Of a DNA stretch of 64,000 nt, positions 18,665 through 27,257 are shown in pieces; the stretch's first letter is position 1; every line of letters starts with the position of its first letter. The translations under genes were made by a program, and so were the position numbers. Under the pieces are notes generated by a model. That model was not told the DNA's origin. It made no database searches and saw nothing but the letters and a program-made list of their open reading frames with translations. This DNA is from Gaiella sp038230035 (lineage in GTDB: Bacteria; Actinomycetota; Thermoleophilia; Gaiellales; Gaiellaceae), in the NCBI GenBank assembly GCA_038230035.1, contig JBBRNX010000007.1, forward strand, positions 1 through 64,000, in the 5' to 3' direction.

Positions 18665-19897
18665 TCATGACGCAAACTCCTTCTCGGCGAGGTCGATTGC
18701 CGCTTCCAGCGCGGCGAGCTTTTGCAGGCACTCCTCGTGCTCTGCGGTCGGCTCCGAGTCTGCCACGATGCCCGCTCCTGCCTGCAGGTGAGCGACGCCG
18801 TCTGCCATCACGATCGTGCGCAGCGCGATGCACGCGTCCATCGTCCCGCCCGGCAGCGAGTAGAGAACCGCGCCGCCGTACGGCCCACGGCGGAACCCCT
18901 CGAGCTCGGAGATCAGCTGCATGGCGCGCACCTTTGGCGCGCCCGAGACGGTTCCGGCAGGGAAGCACGCGCGCAATACATCGAAGGGAGTCACGCCGTC
19001 GCGGAGCTCGCCGACGACTTCCGACACGAGATGCGAGACATGCGAGAAACGCTCGACTTCCATATTTCGCGCGACGTGCACGGTGCCGGCGCGGCAGACG
19101 CGCGAGAGGTCGTTGCGGCCGAGGTCGACGAGCATGACGTGTTCAGCCCTGTCCTTCTCGGATGAGAGCAGTCGCTCGACGTCGCCTTCGGTCGGCTCGG
19201 TCGTGCCGGCGATCGGGCAGAGGCTCGCGCGGCCGTCCTCGCAGGCGACGAGCCGTTCGGGCGAGGAGCCGACGAGCGCGATCCCCTCCAGCTCGAGCAG
19301 GAACAGGTACGGGGAGGGATTGACGCGCCGGAGCGCGCGGTAGACGTCGAGCGGTGAAGCCGACGTCGGCCGCTCGGCGCGCTGCGAAGGAACTGCCTGA
19401 AACACATCACCCGCAACGATGTGCTCCTTGACCGTGCGCACCATCTCCTCGTACCGCGCCTGGTCGGGAAAGCGGCGGAGCGGTCCAGCGACACCGTGTA
19501 CCTCGGGGTGCCAAGGGATTCCTGCGTCGAGGCGGCCGGCGATCTCCTCTGCATTGCCGGCGAGCACCTCCGCGACACCGGCGCCGTGGTCGAAGCGGAC
19601 AAGTGTCTCCGCGACCACGAGCCGGCTTTCGGGGAAGCGGCGACCTTCTTCCGGTAGCGACACGGTCGGCTCGAGCTTGGCAACGTGGTCGTACGCGAGA
19701 TAGCCGACGACCGGCAGGGCGAGCTCCTCGGCCTCCTCGAACGTGACGAGCCGTGACCCGGCGCCGATCCACGAGTTGCGACCGAGCCGTCCACGCTCGA
19801 CGGACTCGAGGATGAAGCTCGCGGCACCGGCGCTGCGCAGACGCAGGTATGCCCCGAGTGGGGTAAGGAGGTCGGTTGAGATCGTCGCTTGTGTCAT
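18665..19897 (-). CDS. trpE: Anthranilate synthase component I
   Basis: 410 residues from ATG 19897; shorter than the usual 460-520, lacking part of the N-terminal region. Chorismate-binding core is complete: IVAGDVFQAVPSQR, SPERLVACEDGRASLCPIAG, EHVMLVDLGRNDLSRVC, VVGELRDGVTPFDVLRACFP, GTVSGAPKVRAMQLISELE and GPYGGAVLYSLPGG. With TrpG it turns chorismate and glutamine into anthranilate. The feedback-site residues near the N-terminus could not be assigned. Preceded by an attenuator and Trp-rich leader peptide. Confidence 0.94.
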   Translation of the reverse strand: MTQATISTDLLTPLGAYLRLRSAGAASFILESVERGRLGRNSWIGAGSRLVTFEEAEELALPVVGYLAYDHVAKLEPTVSLPEEGRRFPESRLVVAETLVRFDHGAGVAEVLAGNAEEIAGRLDAGIPWHPEVHGVAGPLRRFPDQARYEEMVRTVKEHIVAGDVFQAVPSQRAERPTSASPLDVYRALRRVNPSPYLFLLELEGIALVGSSPERLVACEDGRASLCPIAGTTEPTEGDVERLLSSEKDRAEHVMLVDLGRNDLSRVCRAGTVHVARNMEVERFSHVSHLVSEVVGELRDGVTPFDVLRACFPAGTVSGAPKVRAMQLISELEGFRRGPYGGAVLYSLPGGTMDACIALRTIVMADGVAHLQAGAGIVADSEPTAEHEECLQKLAALEAAIDLAEKEFAS

Positions 19898-19907
19898 GGC
19901 GGGTACG

Positions 19908-19931
19908 AAAAAGACCTCCGCGGGGAGGTCT
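19908..19931 (-). terminator. trp attenuator: Rho-independent terminator before trpE
   Basis: On the coding (minus) strand AGACCTCC, loop CCGC and GGAGGTCT form an 8-bp stem followed directly by TTTTT. It ends only about ten bases before the trpE start, so it can only serve to abort transcription before trpE. An upstream segment (19968-19975, GCGGGAGC) can pair either with GCTCCCGC (19940-19947) or, with one bulge, with the CTCCCCGC of this hairpin, the latter preventing it. Confidence 0.85.
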
Positions 19932-19958
19932 CGGGCGAAGCGGGAGCTGTGTGTGGTG

Positions 19959-20039
19959 CTAGTGCATGCTCCCGCCGCGCTCGCTGCGCCACTGCCAGGC
20001 CCGGATCTCACAAGCGCAGCTCTCGCGTGCGGAAGTCAT
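19959..20039 (-). CDS. trpL: trp leader peptide with two near-adjacent Trp codons
   Basis: 26 residues from ATG 20039 to TAG 19961-19959, beginning MTSARESCACEIRA, then W-Q-W (TGG codons at 19997-19995 and 19991-19989), ending GGSMH. The Trp codons lie in and beside a 7-bp hairpin formed by GCTGCGC (20020-20014) and GCGCAGC (19989-19983), so a ribosome stalled on them would melt it, as in classical attenuation. The -10 box lies 8 bp before the ATG, suggesting a leaderless transcript starting at or near the A of ATG, as known for some trpL genes. Confidence 0.8.
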   Translation of the reverse strand: MTSARESCACEIRAWQWRSERGGSMH

Positions 20040-20047
20040 CGCCTAGG

Positions 20048-20077
20048 AGCGTAGCCGCCGGGTCGCGGTCACGGCAA
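20048..20077 (-). promoter_or_regulatory. trp operon promoter
   Basis: Minus-strand TTGCCG (20077-20072), 18-bp spacer and TACGCT (20053-20048). The -35 overlaps the last codons of the EamA transporter gene. The -10 lies 8 bp from the trpL ATG. Confidence 0.6.
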
Positions 20078-20962
20078 GCCGCCAGGCTCACCTACGGCCT
20101 GAAGCACGACCGCTCCCATGACGATGCCGCCGCCGACGAGCGTAGCCGTGCTCGGCCGCTCGGAGAGCGCGAGCCATACCCACAGCGGCCCCAGCACGAC
20201 CTCGAGCAGCGTGATCAGGGCCACCTCTGCGGCGGGGATCAGCCGCGCGCCGATCGTCAGAAACGCGAGGCCGAGGCCCATCTGACCGACACCGAGCGCG
20301 AGGATCAAGCCGAAGTCGCGCCGGTCGATACTGCCCGGATGGGCGAACGGGCTCGCGACGACGAAGACGAGCACCTGCGAGAGGCAGATCGCCGGTGCCA
20401 TCGAGATATCCCGTCGGTGACGCGTGATCACCACGGCGAGTGCGAACGCGAGCGTCATCACGACGGAAAGCCCCACGCCGAGGCCGTGCGAGCCGCCGGG
20501 GCCACCGACCATGACGGCCACGCCTCCGAGTGCTACGGCCATCGCGAGCGCCGTGCGGCGCGAGACGGCTTCGTGCAGGAAGGCCCAGGCGATGAGCGCA
20601 GCAGCGATCGGTGCAACCGCCTGCATGAACAGGACGTTTGCCACCGTCGTGTGGTTCAGCGCGACGATGAACGTGCCCGATGCGATCGCCGTCAGCGTCG
20701 CGACCGCGAACTCGGCCCGGCCCATCGCGAGAAACGGCCGTATCGGGTTGCCGCGCTCGGAGACGGCGACGAACCCGAACAGGGCAATCGCAGCAACGAG
20801 CGCGCGGCCCGCGACCTGGGTCGCCGTGCCCACGGACAGCTCGCGCTGGAGCACGCCCGCGCTCGACCACGCGAGTGCGGCGAGCGCGACGAAGATCTGC
20901 CCGCGTCGGCGGCTGCCGATCTCGCCCGCAGCGGTGACTGACGCGACCACCTCGGCAGTCAA
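20069..20962 (-). CDS. EamA/DMT-family transporter
   Basis: 297 residues, ten predicted membrane segments in two EamA repeats (first GQIFVALAALAWSSAGVLQR; second starting near SVVMTLAFALAVVITRHRRD). Ends in the conserved LEVVLGPLWVWLALSERPS. Drug/metabolite exporters of this group often expel amino acids or aromatic metabolites. It lies directly upstream of the trp operon on the same strand; its 3' end contains the trp -35 box. A role in tryptophan or indole export is only a guess. Confidence 0.85.
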   Translation of the reverse strand: MTAEVVASVTAAGEIGSRRRGQIFVALAALAWSSAGVLQRELSVGTATQVAGRALVAAIALFGFVAVSERGNPIRPFLAMGRAEFAVATLTAIASGTFIVALNHTTVANVLFMQAVAPIAAALIAWAFLHEAVSRRTALAMAVALGGVAVMVGGPGGSHGLGVGLSVVMTLAFALAVVITRHRRDISMAPAICLSQVLVFVVASPFAHPGSIDRRDFGLILALGVGQMGLGLAFLTIGARLIPAAEVALITLLEVVLGPLWVWLALSERPSTATLVGGGIVMGAVVLQAVGEPGGLP

Positions 20963-21040
20963 TCAGCGCGTGGGGAGGTGACGTTGCAAACAGCCGAATT
21001 CCGGCGTAGGTTCACGCCCACACGAGCGAGGAGGAGCGCG

Positions 21041-21649
21041 ATGTCCTGGTCGATCCGCGGTGAGTACTTCGAGAACTGCAACTGCGAGGTTCTCTGTCCT
21101 TGCATCACGTCGTCGCTCGCGGGGCCGGCCGACAACGAGCGCTGCTACGTCCCGCTTATCTGCCATATCGACGAGGGCCAGAAGGACGGTCTCTCGCTCG
21201 ACGGGCTGAACGTGATCCTTGTCTGTGACACACCGCAGGTGATGGGGTCCGGCGGCTGGCGGGTCGCCATCTACCTCGACGACCGCGCCGACGCCGAGCA
21301 GCAAACGGCGCTCGGCGAGATCTTCTCGGGCGCGGCAGGCGGCCCTCCGGGGATGCTCGCAGGTCTTGTCGGCGAGATGCTCGGCGTGAAGGTGGTGCCG
21401 ATCGAGTACACCTCGTCGAACGGGCACAAGCGGGTCGTCGTACCGGGGATCATGGAGTTCGAGGTCGAGGGGCTGTACGCCCCAGAGTCGGACAAGGTGA
21501 TCGAGATCACCAATGTCTTCCATCCGATGGGCTCGAACCTGCCGGTCGCGAAGGGGGTCGTCGGGCGGTACGACGACGCCGACTACGGTCTTTCGTTCGA
21601 CAACACGGGGAAGAACGGCCACTTCCGAGACTTCGCCTGGGCCGCGTAG
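21041..21649 (+). CDS. DUF1326 protein
   Basis: 202 residues from ATG 21041 with GAGGAGGAG upstream. Family opening GEYFENCNCEVLCPCITSSL with four closely placed Cys, then VCDTPQVMGSGGWRVAIYLD and FEVEGLYAPESDKVIEITN. DUF1326 proteins have no established function; the Cys cluster suggests metal binding. First of a plus-strand run of genes (DUF1326, SDR, StyA-like, M42, thiolase) with short gaps or overlaps, probably one unit. Confidence 0.85.
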   Translation: MSWSIRGEYFENCNCEVLCPCITSSLAGPADNERCYVPLICHIDEGQKDGLSLDGLNVILVCDTPQVMGSGGWRVAIYLDDRADAEQQTALGEIFSGAAGGPPGMLAGLVGEMLGVKVVPIEYTSSNGHKRVVVPGIMEFEVEGLYAPESDKVIEITNVFHPMGSNLPVAKGVVGRYDDADYGLSFDNTGKNGHFRDFAWAA

Positions 21650-21657
21650 AACACGAG

Positions 21658-22446
21658 ATGGGAGGACTGGCGGGCCGGACGGCGATCGTCACCGGCGGCT
21701 CGACGATCATCGGGCAGGCGGTTGTGCGGGAGTTCCACAGCCGTGGCGCTGCCGTAGTGATCGCGGACATCGACGCCGAGGGAGGCGAGCCGCTCGCGGC
21801 CGAGCTCGGCGAGCGTGCGCTCTTTGTACGCACGGACATCTCGGCCGACACGCAGGTCGACGCCTGTGTCGCCGCGTCTGCCGAGCGTTTCGGCCGGATC
21901 GACATCCTCGTGAACCTGGCCTGTACGTACCTCGATGAAGGCGCGGCCTCGCCGCGGGCGGATTGGCTCGCTGCGCTCGACGTGAACGTCGTGAGCGCCG
22001 TGATGATGGCGCGCGCTGTGCGTCCGCACATGATCGCCGCCGGTGCGGGCGCGATCGTCAACATCACGTCGATCTCGGCCAAGGTCGCCCAGACCGGCCG
22101 CTGGCTCTACCCGGTGAGCAAAGCAGCGCTCGTCCAGCTGACGCGGAACATGGCGATGGATCTGGCTCCCGACGGCATCCGCGTCAACTCGGTCTCGCCG
22201 GGCTGGACCTGGTCGAAGGTGATGGACGAGCTCTCGGGCGGCGATCGAGCCAAGACCGATCGCGTCGCGGCGCCGTTCCACCTACTCGGTCGGGTGGGCG
22301 ACCCGGAAGAGGTCGCTCGCGTCGTCACCTTCCTCTGCTCCGACGAGGCGAGCTTCGTGACCGCCGCCGACTGGGCGGTCGACGGCGGCTACTCGGCGAT
22401 GGGTCCGGAGCAGGCAGTTCCCGCCATCCCCAAACTCATGGAGTGA
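21658..22446 (+). CDS. Short-chain dehydrogenase/reductase
   Basis: 262 residues. The NAD(P) motif is atypical: TAIVTGGSTIIGQAVVREF has GGSTIIG instead of GxxxGxG. Catalytic Ser in VNITSISAKVAQ and YPVSK (Y-x-x-x-K) are present, as is the NNAG-equivalent VNLACTYLD (unusual). C-terminus CSDEASFVTAADWAVDGGYS is typical. Likely oxidises or reduces a hydroxyl/carbonyl substrate of the adjacent monooxygenase pathway. The changed glycine loop and missing NNAG suggest altered cofactor use. Confidence 0.85.
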   Translation: MGGLAGRTAIVTGGSTIIGQAVVREFHSRGAAVVIADIDAEGGEPLAAELGERALFVRTDISADTQVDACVAASAERFGRIDILVNLACTYLDEGAASPRADWLAALDVNVVSAVMMARAVRPHMIAAGAGAIVNITSISAKVAQTGRWLYPVSKAALVQLTRNMAMDLAPDGIRVNSVSPGWTWSKVMDELSGGDRAKTDRVAAPFHLLGRVGDPEEVARVVTFLCSDEASFVTAADWAVDGGYSAMGPEQAVPAIPKLME

Positions 22447-22459
22447 GGAGAAACGCGCG

Positions 22460-23692
22460 ATGGGCAAGGTGACGATCGTAGGAGCAGGGCAGTCGGGTCT
22501 CCAGCTCGGCATCGGGCTCGTCCACGACGGCCACGGGGTGACCTTGATTTCGAATCGGACCGGGGACGACTTCCGGAAGGGCAGAGTGATGTCGAGTCAG
22601 TTCATGTTCGCGAGCTCACTCGACACCGAGCGTGAGCTTGGCATCGACTTCTGGCAGGACACGTGCCCGAAGACGGAAGGCGTCCAGTTCTCGATCCCGC
22701 ATCCGGAGATCCGCGGCGAGAAGGCGCTCACCTTCGCCTCGCGCCTCGATCGGCCCGGACAGTCTGTCGACCAGCGCGTCAAGTTCCCGCGCTGGCTGGA
22801 GCACTTCGAGTCAATCGGCGGCACGCTCGTGCTCCACGAGGCGACGGTCGCCGACCTCGAGCGCTACGTGGATACGAGCGATCTCGTCATCGTCGCCGCC
22901 GGCAAGGGCGACATCGCCTGCCTGTTCGAGCGCGACCCGTCTCGCTCCCCGTACGACGTGCCGATGCGTGCACTCGCGCTCACCTACGTGACTGGGATGA
23001 CGCCGCGGCCGGACTACACGGCTGTCTGCTTCAACCTGTGCCCGGGCGTGGGGGAGTACTTCGTCTTTCCCGCCCTGACCACCACGGGCGACTGCGAGAT
23101 CATGGTCTTCGAGGGCGTCCCGGGCGGCCCGATGGATTGCTGGGGAGATGTGTCGACGCCGGAGGAGCACCTCGCCAAGTCGAAGTGGATCCTCGAGACG
23201 TTCTTCCCCTGGGAGGCCGACCGCAACCGCGAGTCGGAGCTGACCGACCGGAACGGGATCCTCGCGGGCCGTTTCCCGCCGACCGTGCGCAAGCCGGTCG
23301 CCACGCTGCCGTCGGGCCGCCCGGTGCTCGGCATGGCAGACGTCGTCGTGCTCAACGACCCGATTACGGGGCAGGGCTCGAACAACGCTGCCAAATGCGC
23401 AGCCGCCTACCAGGCGTCAATCGGCGGGCGTGGCGACGGGCCGTTCGACGCGGACTGGATGAGCGAGACCTTCGAGGGCTACTGGTCGTACGCGAGGTCC
23501 GTCGTCAACTGGACGAACGCGCTTCTCCTACCCCCGCCGGAGCACGTCCTGCGCGTCCTCGGCGCTGCGACTCAGTACGACGCGGTTGCCCACCGGTTCG
23601 TCAACGGCTTCAACGATCCCCGCGATTTCGACGAGTGGTTCATGGACCCGGCCAAGGCGGACGCGTACCTCGCCGAGGTCGCTGCCGCGTGA
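22460..23692 (+). CDS. Styrene/indole monooxygenase-like FAD protein (StyA family)
   Basis: 410 residues from ATG 22460. FAD-binding VGAGQSGLQLGIGLVHDGHG, then the StyA-typical RVMSSQFMFASSLDTERELG and FPRWLEHFESIGG. C-terminal NDPITGQGSNNAAKCAAAYQ. StyA enzymes epoxidise styrene or indole with FADH2 supplied by a separate reductase; no StyB is adjacent. Substrate cannot be set from sequence, though indole from the nearby trp operon is a possibility. The stop overlaps the M42 gene start (GTGA). Confidence 0.85.
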   Translation: MGKVTIVGAGQSGLQLGIGLVHDGHGVTLISNRTGDDFRKGRVMSSQFMFASSLDTERELGIDFWQDTCPKTEGVQFSIPHPEIRGEKALTFASRLDRPGQSVDQRVKFPRWLEHFESIGGTLVLHEATVADLERYVDTSDLVIVAAGKGDIACLFERDPSRSPYDVPMRALALTYVTGMTPRPDYTAVCFNLCPGVGEYFVFPALTTTGDCEIMVFEGVPGGPMDCWGDVSTPEEHLAKSKWILETFFPWEADRNRESELTDRNGILAGRFPPTVRKPVATLPSGRPVLGMADVVVLNDPITGQGSNNAAKCAAAYQASIGGRGDGPFDADWMSETFEGYWSYARSVVNWTNALLLPPPEHVLRVLGAATQYDAVAHRFVNGFNDPRDFDEWFMDPAKADAYLAEVAAA

Positions 23693-24711
23693 TCCCGCCG
23701 CTGCTCGACGAGCTCCTCCGCGCAGCCGGGCCGGCTGGCTTCGAAGGTCCGGTCGCATCGATCGTTCGCCGTGAGGCCGCGGCCTTCGCAGAGGTGAGCG
23801 ACGACTTCCACGGCTCGACGACTGCTGTTGTCCGGGGGACGGCTGGCGGCGGCCTTCTCGCGGTCTTCGCACATTGCGACGAGGTCGGCGCGATGGTGTC
23901 GCACATCGACGACGACGGGTTTCTCTCCCTTCATGCGCTCGGCACCGGGGAGGCCGCGACACTCGTCGATCAGCGCGTCGATGTGATCGGGCGGCACGGC
24001 GCTGTGACCGGAGTGGTGGGGAAGCGCGGCCCGAAGCGCAAGGTCGCGTGGGCCGATCTGTACGTCGACATCGGCGCCGAGGGCCGCAACGACGCTCTGC
24101 GGCTGATCGCGCTCGGCGATCCCGTGGTGGTCGTCGGGCCTCCGGTTGAGCTCGCCGGCGGGCGGTTCGCGTCGAAGGCGTGCGACAACCGGGTGAGCCT
24201 CTACGTCGCGCTCCAGGTGCTCCGAGCTCTGTCAGCTGATCCGCCGGCGTGGGACGTGGCGGTCGTCGCATCCGTGCAGGAGGAAGGGAGCTATGCCGGT
24301 GCGGCGACGAGCGCGTTCCGGTTGGCACCGGACGCTGCGCTCGTCCTCGATGTAACGTGGGCGACGGACACGCCGGGTGCATCGCCGCACGAGCACGGCC
24401 ACCATCCGCTCGGCAGCGGCGCGGCGATCCTGCGGGGGCCGGCCGTCCATGCAGCGTTGTTCGAGCGCGCAATGGAACAGGCTGCGGCCGGCGGGATCGC
24501 GCACACGGTCGAGGTGGCACAGACCTCGCTCACCGACGCGGACTCCGTCTACGTCGCGGGCGCCGGCATCCCGACGGCGGTCGTGAGCACACCGATGCGT
24601 CGGTATCACAGTCCGGCCGAGACCGTTCAGCTGAGCGACATCGACGCATCGATCCGGCTCGCCGAGGCGTTCGTCCGCAGCCTCGAGCCTGGCCTCGACC
24701 TCCGTCGCTAG
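23689..24711 (+). CDS. M42-family metallo-aminopeptidase
   Basis: 340 residues from GTG 23689. Two-metal ligands are visible: HCDEVGAMVSHIDDDGF, KACDNRVSLYVALQVL, catalytic Glu pair SVQEEGSYAGAA, Asp in LVLDVTWATDTPG and the last His in RYHSPAETVQLSD. M42 enzymes (FrvX/tetrahedral aminopeptidases) remove N-terminal residues from peptides in large hollow complexes. Its link with the neighbouring monooxygenase is unclear; overlap implies shared expression. Confidence 0.88.
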   Translation: MIPPLLDELLRAAGPAGFEGPVASIVRREAAAFAEVSDDFHGSTTAVVRGTAGGGLLAVFAHCDEVGAMVSHIDDDGFLSLHALGTGEAATLVDQRVDVIGRHGAVTGVVGKRGPKRKVAWADLYVDIGAEGRNDALRLIALGDPVVVVGPPVELAGGRFASKACDNRVSLYVALQVLRALSADPPAWDVAVVASVQEEGSYAGAATSAFRLAPDAALVLDVTWATDTPGASPHEHGHHPLGSGAAILRGPAVHAALFERAMEQAAAGGIAHTVEVAQTSLTDADSVYVAGAGIPTAVVSTPMRRYHSPAETVQLSDIDASIRLAEAFVRSLEPGLDLRR

Positions 24712-24720
24712 GCTGGAACG

Positions 24721-25872
24721 GTGAGCCGCACGGTCATCGTCTCTACTGCGAGAACCCCCTTCGGCCGGCTTGGCGGCGGGCTCGCATCGCATCCCGCGAC
24801 GCAGCTCGGCGCAATCGCGATCCGCGCTGCGCTCGAGCGCGCGAGCATCGAGCGCGGTGAGGTCGAGTACGTGATCATGGGCCAGGTGTTGCAGGCGGGA
24901 GTGGGGCAGGCACCGGCGCGTCAGGCAGCGGTCGCAGCGGGCATTCCCAAGGAGGTGCCCGCGGACACGATCAACAAGGTGTGCGCGTCGTCGATTCGGG
25001 CGCTCGAGATCGCCGACCTGATGATCCGTGCAGGCGGCCATGACCTCGTCGTCACCGGCGGGATGGAGTCGATGTCCAACGCGCCCTATCTGCTCACGAA
25101 AGCACGTTTCGGCTACCGACTCGGGAACGGCGAGGTCGTCGACCACATGGTCTTCGACGGCCTGACCTCGACGTTCGACGGCTCCCATATGGTTGTCCAG
25201 AATTCGCGGGTCTCGCGTGAGCTCGGCATCTCGAGAGAGGAGCAGGACGCGTGGGCGTTCCGCTCGCAGCAGCGTGCCGCGGCGGCGCAGGAAGGCGGCC
25301 GCTTCGCCGACGAGATCGTCGCTGTGGGCGACGTCACTGACGACGAGGGCATCCGCGCGGACACGTCGCTCGAGAAGCTCGCCGCTCTCGCCCCGGTCTT
25401 CGATCGCGAGGGGACGACGACGGCCGGCAACGCGCCGGGCGTCAACGATGGCGCGTCATGCGTCGTCGTCTGCTCCGAGGAGTTCGCGCGCCGCCGCGGT
25501 CTAGAGCCGTTGGCGACGATCGTCGCGCAGGGCTACGTTGCCGACGACTTCGCCTACCTCGCACGGACGCCCGCGAATGCAGCTGCGCAGGCGCTTACGA
25601 AGGCGGGCAAGTCGATCGCCGACGTGCGACGCGTAGAGATCAACGAGGCCTTCGCGTCCGTTGCGAGCAACTCCACAAGGATGCTCGGCGCCGACGAGGG
25701 GATCGTCAACGTCAACGGCGGCGCCATAGCGCTCGGCCACCCGATCGGCGCGTCCGGCGGTCGCATCGTCGGGACTCTGGTGCACGAGCTACGCCGCTCG
25801 GGCGGTGGACTCGGGCTGGCCGCGATCTGCTCAGGCGGCGGTCAGGGCGACGCGTTGCTCATCGAGGTCTGA
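24721..25872 (+). CDS. Acetyl-CoA C-acetyltransferase (thiolase)
   Basis: 383 residues from GTG 24721. Nucleophilic Cys88 in INKVCASSIRAL, GMESMSNAPYLL, NGGAIALGHPIGASGGRI and the second Cys in CSGGGQGDALLIEV. Condenses or cleaves acetoacetyl-CoA. With 3-hydroxyacyl-CoA dehydrogenase (26420) and acyl-CoA dehydrogenase (28805) on the same strand it forms a fatty-acid/butyrate-type CoA pathway. Confidence 0.95.
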   Translation: MSRTVIVSTARTPFGRLGGGLASHPATQLGAIAIRAALERASIERGEVEYVIMGQVLQAGVGQAPARQAAVAAGIPKEVPADTINKVCASSIRALEIADLMIRAGGHDLVVTGGMESMSNAPYLLTKARFGYRLGNGEVVDHMVFDGLTSTFDGSHMVVQNSRVSRELGISREEQDAWAFRSQQRAAAAQEGGRFADEIVAVGDVTDDEGIRADTSLEKLAALAPVFDREGTTTAGNAPGVNDGASCVVVCSEEFARRRGLEPLATIVAQGYVADDFAYLARTPANAAAQALTKAGKSIADVRRVEINEAFASVASNSTRMLGADEGIVNVNGGAIALGHPIGASGGRIVGTLVHELRRSGGGLGLAAICSGGGQGDALLIEV

Positions 25873-25886
25873 GCAGCGGTCGCGGT

Positions 25887-26408
25887 ATGACACGTGTCGC
25901 GCGCCTCGGCGCCCTGTTCTTCCTTGCCGTCGTGGCTTGGCCGGCAGTCGCCCAGGCCAAGTCGTGCCTCACCGACCCGGTGAAGGACAAGCTCGCTGCG
26001 GCAGACGTCGCGTTCGTCGGCCGCGTCGTCTCGCAACGGCCGCTCCAGGAGGCGAAAGGTGTACCGCAGTTCGACTACGTGTTCACCGTCAGCCACCCTG
26101 TGAAGGGCGCGCCGGCGGGTCGCGTGACGGTGCGCGCCGCCAAGCTCGTCGACCTCTCGGGCGTGGCGCTGACACCTGGCTTTCACGAGGACGTCGGCGT
26201 GCTTGCCGGACGGGGAAAGGGAGGGACGCTGGTGGCGAGCACCTGCAGCCTCGTCGACGCGGTGACGCTCCTTGACGTGAGCGATTCGCCGAAGGGCGGT
26301 CTGATCAAGGTCGCGATCGGTTTGCTGATCGCAGGTTCCGTCATCGGGTACTCGATCCTCCGGCTCAAGCGGCGCGGCGACGCCCCGCGCCCGAACCCAC
26401 TCGGCTAG
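25887..26408 (+). CDS. Secreted, C-terminally anchored protein of unknown function
   Basis: 173 residues from ATG 25887. Signal peptide RVARLGALFFLAVVAWPAVA, cleavage near AQAKS. The mature part is about 115 residues (CLTDPVKDKLAAADVAFVGR, FHEDVGVLAGRGKGGTLV) with two Cys, then a C-terminal membrane helix LIKVAIGLLIAGSVIGYSIL and a basic tail. The pattern (Cys close to the mature N-terminus, FVGRV) faintly recalls TIMP/netrin-like folds. It sits between the thiolase and hydroxyacyl-CoA dehydrogenase genes without an obvious link. Confidence 0.65.
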   Translation: MTRVARLGALFFLAVVAWPAVAQAKSCLTDPVKDKLAAADVAFVGRVVSQRPLQEAKGVPQFDYVFTVSHPVKGAPAGRVTVRAAKLVDLSGVALTPGFHEDVGVLAGRGKGGTLVASTCSLVDAVTLLDVSDSPKGGLIKVAIGLLIAGSVIGYSILRLKRRGDAPRPNPLG

Positions 26409-26419
26409 CCTCCGGGCCG

Positions 26420-27253
26420 ATGGCTTTCGAGCACGTTCTCGTCGTCGGTGCCGGACAGATGGGCGGTGGGATTGCCCAGGTGGTCGCGGCATCGGGCCGG
26501 CGGGTGTCGCTGTACGACGCGGCGCCCGGTGCGACCGAACGTGGGCTCGCGACCATGCGACGAAGTCTCACCAAGCTCGCCGAGAAGGGCGGCGCCGATC
26601 CGGACGAAGTGCTCGCACAGGTTGTCGCTGTCGACACTCTCGTCCCAGCAGATCTCCTGGTCGAGGCAGTCGTCGAGGACGCTGCGGTGAAGGAGGCCAT
26701 CTTCCGCGAGGCGGACGCGACCTTGCCGCCCGAGGCGATTCTCGCGTCGAACACCTCATCGATCCCGATCGCGACGCTCGCAGCCGTCACGTCGCGCCCG
26801 GACCGGGTGATCGGCATGCACTTCTTCAACCCGGTCCCCGTGCTCAAGCTCGTAGAGGTGATTCGCGCGCCCGCGACCTCCGACGAGACCACCGCCGCGA
26901 TCGTAGAGCTGGCGCGCGACCTCGGCAAGGTGCCCGCAGAGGCCAATGACTTCCCCGGGTTCGTCTCGAACCGGATCCTCATGCCATTCATCAACGAGGC
27001 CGCCTACGCGCTACGGGACGGCGTCGCCGAGGCAGAGGCGATCGACATGATCGCGAGGCTTGGCTTCGCACATCCGATCGGGCCGCTCGCGCTAGCCGAC
27101 CTAATCGGCCTCGACACCTGCGTCGCGATCATGAACGTGCTGCACGAAGGGCTCGGCGATGCGAAGTACGCACCCTGCCCGCTGCTCGTCGAGCACGTCG
27201 CCGCGGGGCGGCTCGGCCGCAAGTCCGGCCGTGGCTTTTTTGAGTACGCCTGA
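26420..27253 (+). CDS. 3-hydroxybutyryl-CoA dehydrogenase
   Basis: 277 residues. NAD-binding VVGAGQMGGGIAQVVAASG, then SNTSSIPIATLAAVTSRPDR, catalytic His in VIGMHFFNPVPVLKLVEVI, and C-terminal domain NRILMPFINEAAYALRDGVA. Oxidises 3-hydroxyacyl-CoA to 3-ketoacyl-CoA for the thiolase. A methyltransferase gene follows at once. Confidence 0.93.
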   Translation: MAFEHVLVVGAGQMGGGIAQVVAASGRRVSLYDAAPGATERGLATMRRSLTKLAEKGGADPDEVLAQVVAVDTLVPADLLVEAVVEDAAVKEAIFREADATLPPEAILASNTSSIPIATLAAVTSRPDRVIGMHFFNPVPVLKLVEVIRAPATSDETTAAIVELARDLGKVPAEANDFPGFVSNRILMPFINEAAYALRDGVAEAEAIDMIARLGFAHPIGPLALADLIGLDTCVAIMNVLHEGLGDAKYAPCPLLVEHVAAGRLGRKSGRGFFEYA

Positions 27254-27257
27254 CGTC

